This document shows, in pieces, positions 40,886 through 53,490 of a stretch of 64,000 nucleotides of DNA. Both the position numbers and the translations under genes were made by a program. Within the stretch, counting starts at the first letter, position 1; every line of letters starts with the position of its first letter. Location of the stretch: NCBI GenBank assembly GCA_000507305.1, contig DF241125.1, forward strand, positions 1 through 64,000, given 5' to 3'. Below the pieces are notes generated by a model. It was not told where the DNA came from, made no database searches, and was given only the letters and a program-made list of their open reading frames with translations. The stretch comes from Breviolum minutum Mf 1.05b.01. Taxonomy: Eukaryota; Sar; Dinophyceae; Suessiales; Symbiodiniaceae.

Positions 40886-41811
40886 GCAATGGGTGATGGC
40901 AGTGGGTGATATGAAACCTTCAATGTGACATGTGACATCACACGAGTTTTCCGCGCCTCTTCAAGTGCCACTGTCCTGTGGAAAGGACCTCTGTAGCAAC
41001 AACTTGGGTAGCAAAGAGCTCTGAGAATTTAATGTGCATTCTTTCAATCAGTTGATGACAGTCGACGTGATTTTGGGGTGGATGATATGCAAAGATGGCT
41101 GTGTTTATACTACCTTTTTGAAAGCAACAATGCGTCATAAGACAGACCTAGCAGGACAAGATCTGTTTTGCGAAGCAAGAAAACATGGGAAAAAACCTCT
41201 CAGAAAGTTCGAGTCATGGCAACATAACCCCAGGTTTTCTTTGATTTATGTGAAACTTCCCTGTCATTTTTAGAAATGTAGCCCTCTTTTCAGGATGTGT
41301 GGTGAAGATGAAGCTCGGGACAATTTGGACGAAGAGATTGTGCTCGCTTAACTGATCCCACCGCAAGGGATGGCTCTGAAAAAAGCAAAGATCACCTTGA
41401 AGGGATCACACATGACACCGACGACATCCCTTTGTGTTTTGGTTTGATATTTTTAGGCATCGATTTTTCGGAGATGAAATGGATAAAAAATGAATGAAGT
41501 GTGGATGAAATGGATGAAATGGATGAAATTTGATGTCATACCTATAACTTATAACTATTCATGAACAGGCAGGTGGAGCTCTCTCGATCAGATCCCCGCC
41601 ATTTTTGGTACAAGCCGGCTGACGACTCAACCCATCAACCCACTCCATGGCACCCATCTGCCAGCAGGTGGCTGGCAGGTGTTCCCCAAACAATTTGGGG
41701 AAGCTGCTCTAAGCAACCCAACATCTGTACATTTTGTTCATCATTCCTAGATCTGAATTCACAATAACTAATAGGATTTGAAGAGGATCTCCATACTAAA
41801 CTATACCAGAC

Positions 41812-41920
41812 TACTGTTGATGGACGAAATCCTGCACCACCTGGCATGTATAAAATCCTGTAAATAATGGGATAAAATACCAACCTCAACTGGTTGGCCG
41901 GATTTCTTCCATCAACAGTA
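41812..41920. mobile_element. Hairpin element, family A
   Basis: Ends tactgttgatggacgaaatc and gatttcttccatcaacagta, TA at both edges; interior caccacctggcatg and caacctcaactggttgg. Confidence 0.8.
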
Positions 41921-42320
41921 TGTCCGTTTAAATACTTTTTACAGTAACCTTGATATAACTTCACCAACATCGCCTTACCCAACCGCAACACGACGCCACG
42001 CACCCCGTAACGTCACCTGTGTCGTCTTCTTTTGGATAAGCCCAACTTCCTCCGTTGCCTCGGGATGAAGGCAAGATGCAGATTCAGGGGATAGGCAGGG
42101 ATGTACTCCGATATGGGAAATCCCCAAAATGAGCCCTATATTATGCGGGTATTTATGGGTGAAATAATCCCCAAGAATCCCGCGAGAACACAATAAATAC
42201 CATGGGTACACGTACGTTAGGGGGTAGATGCCATTGTCCCTTGACAGATGCTTGTGTTAGTTAAAATTTGGTGTTTTTTTTGGTATAGGGATCCTTGTAA
42301 TGGCTTATTATAACCCCTAT

Positions 42321-42412
42321 CCCATACCATCCATGGGACTGGTATATTTACATACATGAATGGTTGATTTTGAGGGTAAATGTAGGTAGATATACCATAC
42401 ATGGATCATATG
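42321..42412. mobile_element. Hairpin element, family D
   Basis: Left arm catccatgggactggtatat, right arm atataccatacatggatcat; inner ttacatacat and aatgtaggta. Confidence 0.75.
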
Positions 42413-42561
42413 CATAATAACTTAATATAATCCCTATATGCCTGGGTAGTACAATCCCAGGGTTTAAAACAAACATCCAAACAACCATGGGTTTTGAACA
42501 CCAGGGTCTCAGTTTATCCCTCGAATCTCCCGAAGGTGCAACATGTGATTCCCTTTGCCGT

Positions 42562-42643
42562 AAGATCCATGGGACCGGTAATTGATCCCATACAACATCA
42601 ACCATTCATATGTAGGTAAATATATACCAGTCCCATGGATAGT
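42562..42643. mobile_element. Hairpin element, family D, second copy 150 bp away
   Basis: Left arm gatccatgggaccggtaatt, right arm atataccagtcccatggata. It is shorter than the other D copies. Confidence 0.7.
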
Positions 42644-43079
42644 ATTTTTTGTGTGTTTATGTTTCTGTTTGAGATTTTTTTTGGATCTAACCCCCACCCA
42701 AAGTTCCAGTGGCAAACGAAGGTGTTTTTTTGGTGGAATTCCCTACTAAACATGTTTAAATCCTGGTATACTGACTGGTGATCCCGGGTAGGGAATAGAT
42801 CCAAAAAATGTCCACCTAGGGTCCTGAATCAACCATGATAGGTAAACAGCAATACCAATTCAGATCATCTAGCATGATTCCACCCAAAATCGGTGTCAGG
42901 TCTGATCAAAGAAAAATATATCAACAATTCATAACAATTCAGGTATCTCATTACTTATGCTCATCAATAATTCTGGATGTCAAGGTTCCAAAAGTTCTAT
43001 TAGAAACCACTGGACCTTGGCCCCCACCCAAAAAAAAATACTTAGATTATATTGCCCGTTTTCCCTCTCCCGAAAACAC

Positions 43080-43205
43080 CATAGTGAAAGGATCCATGGA
43101 AACCGAAAAACTCCCAAAAGGTGGAGTTTTCGTTTTCGGGGGAATGACAAACCAAGAGGAATGGGAGTGGAAAATCGCCATCGAATCCTTTCCAGGTGGT
43201 ATATT
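43080..43205. mobile_element. Hairpin element, family F
   Basis: Left arm gtgaaaggatccatggaaac, right arm catcgaatcctttccaggtg; centre has gaaaaactcccaaaagg and gaatgggagtgg. Confidence 0.7.
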
Positions 43206-43266
43206 TCCCTACGTAAATTTACCATCCAAAAATCAACCATTCATGTAGGTAAATATACCATTCCGT
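43195..43266. mobile_element. Family D fragment abutting the family F copy
   Basis: ggtatatttccctacgtaaa and catgtaggtaaatataccat form D-type inner arms, but the outer catccatggg ends are absent. It begins within the last bases of the F copy. Confidence 0.55.
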
Positions 43267-44713
43267 TCGTCCCATAAATTGGCATAAATGGCGATATGTT
43301 TGAATGTGCCTTCTTATTTTTTTTGTAAACGAGATGATCCAATTTGCAAGTGTCCTGCCGTCGTGTCTTGCTTCAATCCATCCCCCTGAGGTCATTGTTT
43401 TTCTGATCCAAAGACACCGTGATCAGTTGCTGGCAGCGCCTCGATATATTTTGAGGCGAAACCCCAAACACAAATGATTGCAACAACAAAAAAACACCGA
43501 GTTTCTGGTTGTTTGTTAGGCCCTATGTAGAAATCTCTGGCTGCGTTTTGATTTTTTTTTGTTTGTTGGTGTGAGTGTTTTTTTTTGGGTTGAAGTGTTG
43601 TTGGAAAACGAAAAGAAAATCAACGAAAAAAACGCAACCAAAGCTAGTCAACAATATACCTTTTGGTGTCAATAAAGGGTTTGTGACTTGGTCGTGCATT
43701 TTGACTCGAACTTCCCAGGAGTCCTTTGACTTGAAACATGCCAAAATTTGATAGGAAAGATATGGAAAAAATATGTGTATCATGGATTATCATAGTGTGT
43801 CAACTATGGTTAAAGTAAGTTGACCTAGCTTCAACCTAAACTCTTTTTCCAGAAACAAAAGGAGTAGACTCCGTAATTGTGATAGGTTGGTTGAGGTGTG
43901 AGATGAGACTCTGGTAGACAAGTTTACGGCAAATTGTCTACAATGGAATTTTGACCTGTTGCAAAACGCACTTACTTCTGGAAGTGGTAGATATTTGGGC
44001 TTTCGATATGTTTGTTATTTTCAAGAGAGTAGTCATCCTAAGATGGAACATCCAACACTACTTCCATTCCGAGACATCCGTAGCAAAAACGAAGGATATC
44101 TTTTTACAATCCACCATCCGTCTACTATCTGAAGAAGTCTTTTACAGTAATAAGTCATCAACCTTAAAAAAGCTGAAACAAGAAAAATTCCCAAAATACC
44201 CTCCAATACACTAACAAAGCCGGCTGACACTCTCCCAAGGTACAATATGACATAAAAATCTGTCATGGTCAAATTTCCGTTGCCTAGTGGTAAGAATTAG
44301 TGGAGTGCTGGAGTGCTAAAAACCACCTGGGGTGATGTCTAGATGATTTCCATTTGATGAAGTTCACTTCGCAGCTTGCTGGGTCCTGCAACCATTGCAG
44401 TACTATCACCCCTTCTTTATTGGTCATATACGTAGAGCTCATGGAAGTTGAGCAAATCTTCTGGTAAGGTGCCTAAAGAGAAATAGAACCGCAAAAGAAA
44501 TGGTTGTTAGATTCCTAGATGTTAAATTTCAAGCGTTCAAGTTGTGGCTTTCCATCTTACGTTTTCGGGACAAGGTACCTCTGAACTGATCATCAGCTGA
44601 TCAGAAGACACGTTATCTTTCAAAGGACTCCCACAGTCTTCAGTCACTGTGGAAGAACAAACGCAGGCCCCGTTTCTTTGGAAAAAACGTCATGTTTTTT
44701 CATCAATCCCCAT

Positions 44714-44815
44714 AGGATCCATGGGATTGAAGGGTATATTTACCTACATTGATCCCATCAAAAATCAACCATTCACGTTAGGTAAATATACCAACCAGTG
44801 GAACCCACGGGAATC
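44714..44815. mobile_element. Hairpin element, family D
   Basis: Left aggatccatgggattgaagg, right aaccagtggaacccacggga; inner tatatttacctacatt and gttaggtaaatatacc. Confidence 0.7.
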
Positions 44816-45489
44816 CGTCACATGGGACTCCGAAAAAAAAAACTCGCAAAACCAAGACGCGACGTGGCAAATATGGCCAGAAGATTTCGCCACATGAATA
44901 CACCTCAAGGTGGGTAGCGCGGCCGTCCCAAAGGTCCCACAAGTTGCCGGAAAAGGGAGGGAGGGAGGGAGGGGGTCAAAGGGGTCAATCTATGAAGAAA
45001 CCGAAACGATATGATTCTACCTATGTAAAATGTTCCTGCCTTTAAAGGTAAGGTTTTTCTTGGTGAATTTGGGCACAAATTTGACACACAAATGGAAGAT
45101 CCAGGTATGGCACCCACAATCTTCACCAAAAAAAATGCATGTCAGATTTGATGGGAGGAAGATCTGCGAGTCTTGAATAAATTCCCCCAAGTTACCAGTT
45201 GTGATTGGAATACCTTACAACTAAAAAAAAAACATCCTTTTCGAAACTTCAGATGGATTTTCATAGATGGTCGCTGATTATTTGGCTGTTTCATGAAGGC
45301 AGGAATCATCGTTATCAGAATCCAACCATTCTGGGGGGTCTCAGGATCGCTTCTCTTCCCATCCAAACGCCCAGAAAGGCACTTCTGGAACAAATCCTCC
45401 AAGGAATTTCTCGGACATACCTGGATACCTGTAATTTCAAAGCCAATCCAACAAGTTTCCATACAAGTTTGCTCCTAGTGGATTGATGT

Positions 45490-45882
45490 TTTTCTTTTTG
45501 TGACGGTTTTGATCTTTTAGTTGGAGGTCACTTAACCCCAGTGGCCGATGTCTTCCAATTTGTTTCTGCGGCCAAGCAACTTTGGTATCTGCAGATTCTC
45601 CGGCTACTTTGGAAAAAACCGGCTGTGTGTGCCACACCGGTTCCAATGGGTGTTGTGGGACCCACAACAGTGAAATGAAAGGTGGTTCGGTCACAAAAAA
45701 AGGTGGCCCCGGATCTCTCAATCACAGGCTCTTTGAGCCGAAAACAAGTCACGGAAATGAGAAGAAAGACAGTCACCAGGTTGGGTGCAAATCTCTTTAA
45801 ATGGCAAGTGATGGCAAACATGTTGTTAGAAGAAAAAAGCCCTAGGCTTCAAGCTTACCAATATGCTGTTTGTTTCATATGA
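45490..45882 (+). pseudogene. Plus-strand coding fragment with one in-frame TGA
   Basis: One frame reads GFDLLVGGHLTPVADVFQF and SAAKQLWYLQILRLLWKK, then CATPVPMGVVGPTTVK, a TGA at 45676-45678, and continues VAPDLSITGSLSRKQVTEM and LGANLFKWQVMANMLLEE to a stop at 45880. Composition is protein-like on both sides of the TGA. A single nonsense change, a 36-bp GTG..AAAG micro-intron or a recoded codon could explain it; the first is simplest. No family recognised. Confidence 0.4.
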
Positions 45883-45904
45883 AAATATATCGCCATTGGA
45901 TGTT

Positions 45905-46006
45905 ATACCCTCCCTGTCACTAACATAACACCTGAAAATAGGGTTTCCCAAAACGAAACTAGTAACCATCCATTTTCAGGGGCTATGTTAGTTTTAGGAA
46001 GGGTAG
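45905..46006. mobile_element. Hairpin element, family C variant
   Basis: Ends taccctccctgtcactaaca and tgttagttttaggaagggta, TA at both edges; inner arms cacctgaaaat and attttcaggggc. Confidence 0.75.
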
Positions 46007-46930
46007 TCTGTGCGGATTTGTGTACGTATTCAACAAGACAAAGAATGTCTGTTCACCAGGAATCGTCTTGAGGTTGACTCGCCCAATATGGCAAGAAAGT
46101 AACACGCAAGATTGATATATCGAACGAAACCAAGTGCTCCCTGTGCTATGAAACGCAGTTGCTTCGGGGAATGCTTGATACCACCAAAAAGAATAGTAAT
46201 ATCACATCGCAATCATCAAATTATCAAATACCACTGTATCTTGATATACATTATGTATGCCATGTAAATACATATATCATGCATTATCATGCTGTTTATG
46301 ATTAGCATTTGATCACTACTCAGGGACAGGTTAGGTGATCTTGGGGGATTTTTTTCGGGCTCTAAATGGCACCCTTGATTCAGCCAAAGCAGCAAAGCAT
46401 TCTCCCAGCTCTGTCGATCTCTTCCGCTTCATATCATCACCCCCCAAAAAAAGTCCAGATTTCCAGATTTGATTCAAAGCGGTCTTGTCATCTTTTTGCC
46501 ATGAGAAACACCATGGGAAACACGGATACTACATTGTTGGTGGATTGATGTTTCCAAGTCTGTTGCAATTCAGGCAAACAATTCCTACATGTCCCTTCTT
46601 CAACATGTTCCAAAAAGTTGTTCGAAAAGGTATGAAGAGTTCAAACATGTCTCAGCTTTCCCAACTGGTGATTTTCGTTGAACATTTACAATTTTTCCCG
46701 TTACAATCCTCCCCATTTTTCTGGTGGGGATGACATTCATCCCAAACCCCCAAACCCGTGGGCTGTCAACAGCAGTGGCTGCCACCTCTGACAAGCGGAG
46801 ACGATGGCACCAGACAGCGGAGCCAATGGATGCAGTAGCAAGGCAGCAGACCATAGGCTGACTGCGGCAAGGCCGTGTGATGTGGGCCCGGGGGTGATGG
46901 GTTAAAAATCAAGCCCCCAATAGTAGGGAC

Positions 46931-47040
46931 TTACCATCCCTGGAACTAACAGTTCGCACCTGAACATAGGCCTTGCCAAAAGGAAAGGATCGTCTTCCAA
47001 CCATCAAAAATGCAGGTGCTATGCTAGTTCCAGATGGGAT
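46931..47040. mobile_element. Hairpin element, family C variant
   Basis: Ends accatccctggaactaaca and gctagttccagatgggat; inner gttcgcacctgaacat and aatgcaggtgctatg. Shares inner sequence with the copy at 17951. Confidence 0.7.
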
Positions 47041-47824
47041 GAACCATAACCAAGTATAAGGCGTTTGAACACAACTACACACATAACCAATGTGGTGATC
47101 CAACACTGGTGCGGAGCCATGGGAAAACTACCACAACTTGATTCCACTGGATTGACCACTGAAAGGGAACAGTGGCAGACTATCATCTTTGAAAAAAAGA
47201 GGAGGTAATATACCGAAAGTCATAGAAAATTATATACATCAAACTATTTGCATAAACTTTCAATGTTCAAATGTTCGAGGGGTCCAACAACCCCACCCCC
47301 GTGGGCATTTGTCTCAAGCTTCTGTCGGTGGCTTCCATAACTCTCCAGTTTCCCAACCTGCATCGAAGGCATCCAGTACCACATCATATGAAACAACGCC
47401 TAAGGCGTGACAAGGCGTGAACGGCGTTTGTTGCTACCTGGACTTGAAAACTTCCCCCAGACCGAGACCCCTCAATTAGCTGATTTTCATGAAGGAACTC
47501 CGAAATCGTATTTCTATTGTTGGGCTACCCCTAAAGGGGTATGATCCGATGGTCGGTTGGAATTTTCTGACTTGATAACCTGGATATTGATGGACCATGT
47601 GTTTTTATTTGAAACAGTTCAATAAGTTGGGATGATTTTTTCCAACAAAAAGTCCGGAATTGGGGGGATATTGACCTTTTTACCACATCCGATATGAGTA
47701 AATTCATAAGCTTTTGGCCGATTCATGAGGCCAACTTGGAGGTTGTCTACTTGGAATCCTAGACGATTCCAGCTTCATTTCTGTGATTTCTTGTTTAGTG
47801 TCCAGGCTGTTGATGATACCCTAC

Positions 47825-47902
47825 AGGGGACTACCATATCCCACCTGGGGAAAGGAAAATCATCTTCAGAAGTGAATTTTGACGGGATATGTTAGTTCCC
47901 AA
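47825..47902. mobile_element. Hairpin element, family E
   Basis: ggggactaccatatcccacc and gacgggatatgttagttccc enclose gaaaggaaaatcatcttcag, closely matching the copy at 18866. Confidence 0.7.
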
Positions 47903-47978
47903 GAGGATATGTTTTTACTTTGGGATACATTTGGTTTGAAAATTTCAACATTTTGGGGTGATGATTCGAACTCATCTT

Positions 47979-48082
47979 CTAGTTGGGGGGTTGAACCAAC
48001 CGATCTGAAAAATATGCTCGTCAAATTGGATCATTTCCCCAGGTAGAGGTGAAAATTGAAAATATTTGAAACCACCATCCAG
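47979..48082. mobile_element. Hairpin element, family B
   Basis: Ends ctagttggggggttgaacca and tttgaaaccaccatccag; interior tcaaattggatcatttcccc is nearly identical to the copies at 22408 and 60457. A minus-strand reading with a GA donor joins two open frames, but this is weak. Confidence 0.75.
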
Positions 48083-48762
48083 TCTTCTATCCACCAAACA
48101 CTTGGCTTCCCGAAAAAAACTCGGGAAAAAAACAAATCGACTTTTACGCCAATTGTGAAACTACTAAGGTGCCTCACCAAAAATGAGGCCGAAGAAATGA
48201 GCCAAACAACAAAAAAATGTGAGCAAAACCAAGGTGGAAGGTTCCTTTCCCTTGGGGTATTGGAAGATTGATATCTGAGATCTGGATATGTTGGAGCCGT
48301 TTTAGCAGTTGATGGGGGGCAACTAACGTTATAGCAAAAGCTGAACCAACATCTGGATACTTGAAGAGTAGAACATACAAGTCAGGAATCCCACGGTGGG
48401 ATAGTGATTCGTGTATCTCCTCAACAAAAACTCTCACAAAGTATCTCCTCAACAAAATCAACACGTTTAAATGTCAATGAAATACCAACTTGGACTGTCT
48501 TCGTTTTTTCTAGCACTTGTGTTTGCAAATTATGATTTCACTCACAATTTTCCGGAGGTCCCTTTTCCTCAGGTTATTGCCACGGCACAGGGTTCTAGTC
48601 TCAAACGTTGGAAGGCCTTCAGAAGCATCATTGCCACAGGCCAACGTCGAGCCTGTCATAGATAACCAGGTAACGACTGGAGAGAACAACAAATTCATCC
48701 GGTGAAACGGTGCAGAGACTTTGAAACGCATGGAAACCTTGTAAAATCTTGTAAATCATGGG

Positions 48763-48870
48763 ATACACCCACCGAAAACTAACATGGAACCTGAATCGGA
48801 TGGCTTCCAAAATGAATCTCCTTTTCCAGGAGTCCATTTTCAGGTTCCATGTTAGTCTTCCGGGGAGTAA
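48763..48870. mobile_element. Hairpin element, family C
   Basis: Ends tacacccaccgaaaactaac and gttagtcttccggggagta; inner catggaacctgaa and ttcaggttccatg. TA at both edges. Confidence 0.8.
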
Positions 48871-50089
48871 ACTTGACCATCATCCCAACTGGTACAGAAT
48901 TCTGTCCATCCACCATATTTTTAGTGCAGTGGCTTCAGTGTGTTGAATTGTCAGGCAGTGAAGAAAAACTATGCCCCTCAAATTAAATATCCCGATCATC
49001 TTTCTGTGGGTTTAGGAGTGAAAAAAAAACGTTGAAAAGAACTAACATGTTTCAAAGAAGCAGCTGGTAATTCTAGACCAACAAACAGCTAAGAGCGACC
49101 AGTACCAAGAACCGACATGAAACCAAAGGCCTGTTGTGGGCCCTGCTTGTTATGGTGGTAAACGACGTTCCTTGAACATGTTGGAAGTTGCTAAGCAGTC
49201 TGAAAACATATGTTGGCTTTGGTATGGTAGAGGATGGTCATCTCCGCTTCAGATTATATCATACTCTTCATGGCTGCCATCTTGCACCAGAGCACCCACT
49301 CAATCACCAAGCCAGCCTTCGCAATGGCCCGCAAAGCAGCGTGCAAACCTGACACAAAAAATGGGTGCACCTCTAGTCCCCCACATCTTCAGGCACTTCA
49401 ACTGGAGGTACTCACCTATCTAAGCAGTATGTAAGCTCTCAGAGAATCCACACACCCAAAATGGTTCAGAAGGCTCTGTGCCAAAGGAAACCAGAGCATA
49501 CCATGAGTCGACCAACTTTCTCACCAGAACCCCGTGACCTACTCCATGCAACGGAGGCTTCCAGAGCCGAACTTTGGCCAAGAATCGCAGAAAATGATGA
49601 AAAAATACCAATCCCTCCCAAGGTCCGAGTCTCCTAACAACAAAGTAAGTACCCAGTACGAAAAGGGGTCATGCAAACCACTGCACCATCATGAACTGGA
49701 AGGGTGGTATGGAAGGGGCTGCGTTTCGTGATGGAACATGTCACCGCCTGTACGGTGTAGCCCCTAAATTATACCAAGCGCCCCTGAAGTTCTGAAAGAT
49801 AATACGTAATCAATTTTATCACCCTCACTTCCATCTATCACAAAATTTCAGCCTAACAAAAAAAACATATCTTCCCTTGTATAAACAGCACATCATTACT
49901 TGAAGACATCTCAAAGCCATCAATTCATCCAAGCCACGGAAATGAAATATCCCAGTCTCTCATTATGGTGATTCCATGGTGGCTGTTTTTTTTTTGGAAA
50001 AAAAAATCCAATGAAGGGAAAATGACTCTTAGTAATGACACCTTTAAAAAAAAGCCCTGAGTTTTTTTTCCTTAACTTTGGTAAAACAG

Positions 50090-50311
50090 CTAACCGTAAC
50101 CGAACCAAAAACTTCCCGCGAATCCATCAGAAAATTCCTGCACCACACATCTCCACCACACATCTCCACCGTGGCCTGGTCGAGATGGAAAGCTCAAGCA
50201 TTGCAGTGCCACTTCCCAATGTCCCATGGAGGCCAACGAGCTCAACAGTGCCAACTCTCTGAGCTCATCGGCGCCTTCCGTCGAAGAAGGGCCCGGGGTG
50301 CCAGCCAGCAA
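50090..50311 (-). CDS. Candidate exon, possibly PPR/TPR-like
   Basis: GC-richer minus frame containing DELRELALLSSLASMGHWEV followed by ALQCLSFPSRPGHGG. The pattern of small residues, GHW and ALxxL recalls the helical repeats of pentatricopeptide-like proteins, which are numerous in dinoflagellates. One repeat is too little to be sure, and a plus frame over the same DNA is also open. Confidence 0.3.
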   Translation of the reverse strand: MLAGTPGPSSTEGADELRELALLSSLASMGHWEVALQCLSFPSRPGHGGDVWWRCVVQEFSDGFAGSFWFGYG

Positions 50312-50374
50312 CCCCCCCAGGGGGGGTTAAGGATGGCCACCTTCGGAGCTTTAGGGAGTTGTATATTGATATGA

Positions 50375-50455
50375 TCTAGGTGGTGGGTTTTTTTTCCCAC
50401 CCATCTGAAAAATATGCGCAAGTCAAATTGGATCATGAAACCCCAAGTATATGGA
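50375..50455. mobile_element. Hairpin element, family B, partial
   Basis: Left end gatctaggtggtgggtt and B interior cccatctgaaaaatatgc, gtcaaattggatcat; the right terminal repeat is not found. Confidence 0.5.
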
Positions 50456-50459
50456 TTGG

Positions 50460-53120
50460 CCAGCATCCCAAGTCAGTTTGAGACCCTCTTTTTGCGACAA
50501 ATTCTGATAGCTTGTTTCAAGTCAACTTTAACATCTGTGTGATATTACATCTCAAGTTTCTCAGTTTGTCATTCTCATCATCACAACTATCGATACAATG
50601 ATAAAAATACTTTTGCAGCATCAATAATATGCAAGACAAGGTGACTTTAAAGAATCATTCAGCACAACCACCTAATTACAATTTCAACATTTCTTGCGAT
50701 ATGCTGTATATAAGGTCCACATTCAGTGGAATTACATATCTATAGATAAGCTCCACATTTCTCAACCATATATTCTAAAAATCCCCATAAAATGATAGAC
50801 CTCACGAACCTCCACCGAGGTCCCATGTCATGGAGATCACCTCACCTGGCATATGCAGTAAGGCCAAGGCTAGGCGCCACTTCTTCACAGAACCCACCGC
50901 GCCAATGGCCTCATCGTTACTTGGAAAACGACGTTGTGGGGAATGATGATGTTTTTGCAGGAAAATCCCAGGATGGCAGCCGAAATTTTCAACTGGAATA
51001 GCGCAGCTACCTACCATTTACCATTCACTTTGTGGCCAAAATGTTCGGTGAATATTCCATACATTATATGAAGGAGCTTCTGGGGATGGCAAGTGAAACC
51101 TCATTTTTGCCAGGTGGAAATGCAGAGGATGGAAGTAATATTGGCCTTGGGAGAATACAGGCAATTCGAAATGGCGTCTTAAGTCTTGTAAGGTGTTGAT
51201 GTATGAGTTCAAACGGGGTTGCACCGCCATCTCATGGGATTATAGAATGATAAGAAATTCGGAAAATGGGATGATAGGATGAAAGGATGATAAAATGATG
51301 GGATGGGATGATAGGATAATGGAATGAAAGGGTGGTGTAATGATAGGATGATAGGATGGCTGGGATGATACTTTCAGGAGGTTGTGCTACGATATAGCCT
51401 CAATTAGATTTCCGTCTTTTCGTTGAGACTCCAAACCCAGCAACCACAACGTCCTACCAAGACACATCCGCTGTGACATTGTCGGACTCGAGCATGTTGT
51501 GCTGTAATGCTTGGGGCCATTGAGAGGCCTGGAAACCCCAAAGCCACGTTAGGGGAATTACAACTCTTGGCTGGTTCATTGAGGGTTTGATTCATGCCGT
51601 TATGCTGGGGTACCAGGATTATACAATCAAAAAAAATGGCTGGATGCAATTGAACAGCGTTCAGGACTCAAAACCCTCGTGACATTCCGAGTAGACTAGT
51701 TGCTTCATAGGGATCAGGGATCCTTATATAATGACTTATTGATGTATAGGCGGTACAATGTCCCCGATATAAAAACAACAAGTTTTTTGTAATAACTGCT
51801 CATTTCTTGTACAGCACTGAACATACTCCGTTGAGGAAAGCTTTGAACTGTGGCTTTGACGTTGGTAAAGAATGGCTTTCAATGGGGGATTTCATTGGTT
51901 CAAGTCCATACCAAAACGTAGAGTCTCACCCGCCTTCCGTTGTACATGTAATGCGCAAGGATGTTTTTCAAAGAAAAAAGGCCAGTTGTTTGAGTAAACT
52001 CACCCTGCTTTTGAGTAAACTCACCCTGCTTTTGAGTCCTTGCAACATATGACAACAACTCATGAAATTGTCATCCAACGGTAACCGTATTCCACCGGAT
52101 CGCCTCGCCACATCCCATGATGACCATATTTCGGCACATGTCGTTTTTTTGCACCTGGCAAAAGCTGAAAACCAGCGGGGTTCGGATGGGGGGGTGAAAA
52201 CTTAACATACCAAGGGTGAATTTGAAAAAAAAACATCCGGCCTTTCAATTGCTGAAATTTCATCATGAAACTTCCAGTCCGTTGTTTCCAACTTCGTTTT
52301 TTCAACCTTTTAGAGTTTTAGGCATCCAGGATGCCAGGTTATAAGCAATGTTTGGGGGGATCAAGCTTCAAAAAAGTCATGACCCGGTTGACTTTGAAGC
52401 TATTTTTGGGCTCTAAAAGCGCTTTTTTCAAAAACACCAAAAACAAAAACATCACTTCAGAAAACTCTGCAAATTTCCAACATGTCACCAGCTCCCAACT
52501 TTAAAGATACAGGCCTAAGTTTCTTTTTCTCCTGAAAAAATCCTTACCTTAAAGAAAAAGGCGAAAAAATGTTGCAAACAAAAAAAAAACATCAACTTTC
52601 TGGAGGATTCCCATCCCCGTCACCCAGGGGCGCCATGCCAAAGTCCCTGGCTGAAGTGAAAATTTCGGTAGCAGCTACCCAGCGTCCATCCAAAGACAAC
52701 GACCGGCAAGTAGAGCTGCAAGTGATTTCCTGTGGAGGGTCTGTGGCTTAGGGTTGAGGTAGCAAAACCCCATCTGCTGAAGGGATTTGGACAAATGATT
52801 TGGGGCAAAACAACGGAAAAGCCGACAAAAAGTTGAAGGCTCTTGGAATAAAGAACCATGAAGCCTCCAAACTAGAAGAGCACGTGTCTTATCGTTTCCA
52901 CAAAAGTTCCATGAATCCTCAAGGCCTTGAGTGATCAAACAAAAATCAGGATAGAAAAGAATTCACTGGAAATTCCCGTTTTTTGCTTTCATTAAAAAAA
53001 ACATCCAGCTCGATATCTTTCAGATGGGTCCACGAATCTTGAGGATGCCTTCAACCTCACAGCCGAGCATCATTAGGTTGAAGCTGCAATTGGGGCATCT
53101 CCTGTGAAGCGAAACGATAC
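50460..53120. other. Stretch without a supported gene
   Basis: Contains a degenerate ggatgata array (51237-51375) and a 21-bp duplication ttgagtaaactcaccctgct at 51990 and 52011. A frame near 50850-51000 (+) is protein-like but unsupported by splice sites. Confidence 0.35.
51237..51375. repeat. Degenerate ggatgata microsatellite
   Basis: Imperfect repeats of gatgataggatg, gatgggatgg and aatgataggat. Confidence 0.85.
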
Positions 53121-53250
53121 AGTTGAAGCGATGATTCAGAAATTCTCCAATCACCACCTGGGGTGTTAAATAAAAAAAACACTACCAAATTGTGTAATAA
53201 ATTTTACGATCTGTAGCTTGAATATAGCCGGATTTCTGAACCATCAACAG
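53121..53250. mobile_element. Hairpin element, family A, diverged
   Basis: Left cagttgaagcgatgattcag, right gatttctgaaccatcaacag; interior has caccacctggggtg. Arms are imperfect. Confidence 0.6.
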
Positions 53251-53396
53251 CCAGGTAGATACATTTCATCAATGGTTTTTTCGTGCAAATGGTTCTGTCT
53301 CCAAATTCGGGACCCACTAGAAATGGTAGTTTCCCGTTTCCTCAACTCATCTCTATGGGTTTCAATTGGGGATATGATTTACGATTGATTATGATT

Positions 53397-53490
53397 ACCC
53401 ACACCATCCATGGGACTGTTTACTTACATTAATGATTGATGTTTATGGTAAATGTAGGTAAATATACCATACATGGATGGTATGTGTTAT
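53397..53490. mobile_element. Hairpin element, family D
   Basis: Left accatccatgggactgttta, right ataccatacatggatggtat; inner ttacattaatgattg and aatgtaggtaaat. Confidence 0.75.

Larger units (their letters stand above)
38480..45480. other. Mostly non-coding stretch rich in hairpin elements
   Basis: Family A, D and F copies are listed separately. The minus frame at 41635-42003 is open straight across the family A copy and protein-like on both sides (LGKAMLVKLYQGYCKKYL; NDEQNVQMLGCLEQLPQIV), but I could not find an in-phase splice there. Other frames are short. Confidence 0.35.
46010..49950. other. Mostly non-coding stretch with hairpin elements
   Basis: No gene clearly supported. GC-richer stretches at 46735-46890 and 49120-49640 have protein-like frames on more than one frame or strand (for example plus SRPTFSPEPRDLLHATEAS near 49510) but no recognised domain. 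Hairpin copies are listed separately. Confidence 0.35.

Noticed and set aside
41814-41916. Family A copy as an intron in the minus frame 41635-42003
   Set aside because: Removing GT..AG shifts the frame straight into a TAG, and the frame is open without splicing; flanking exon identity is not shown.
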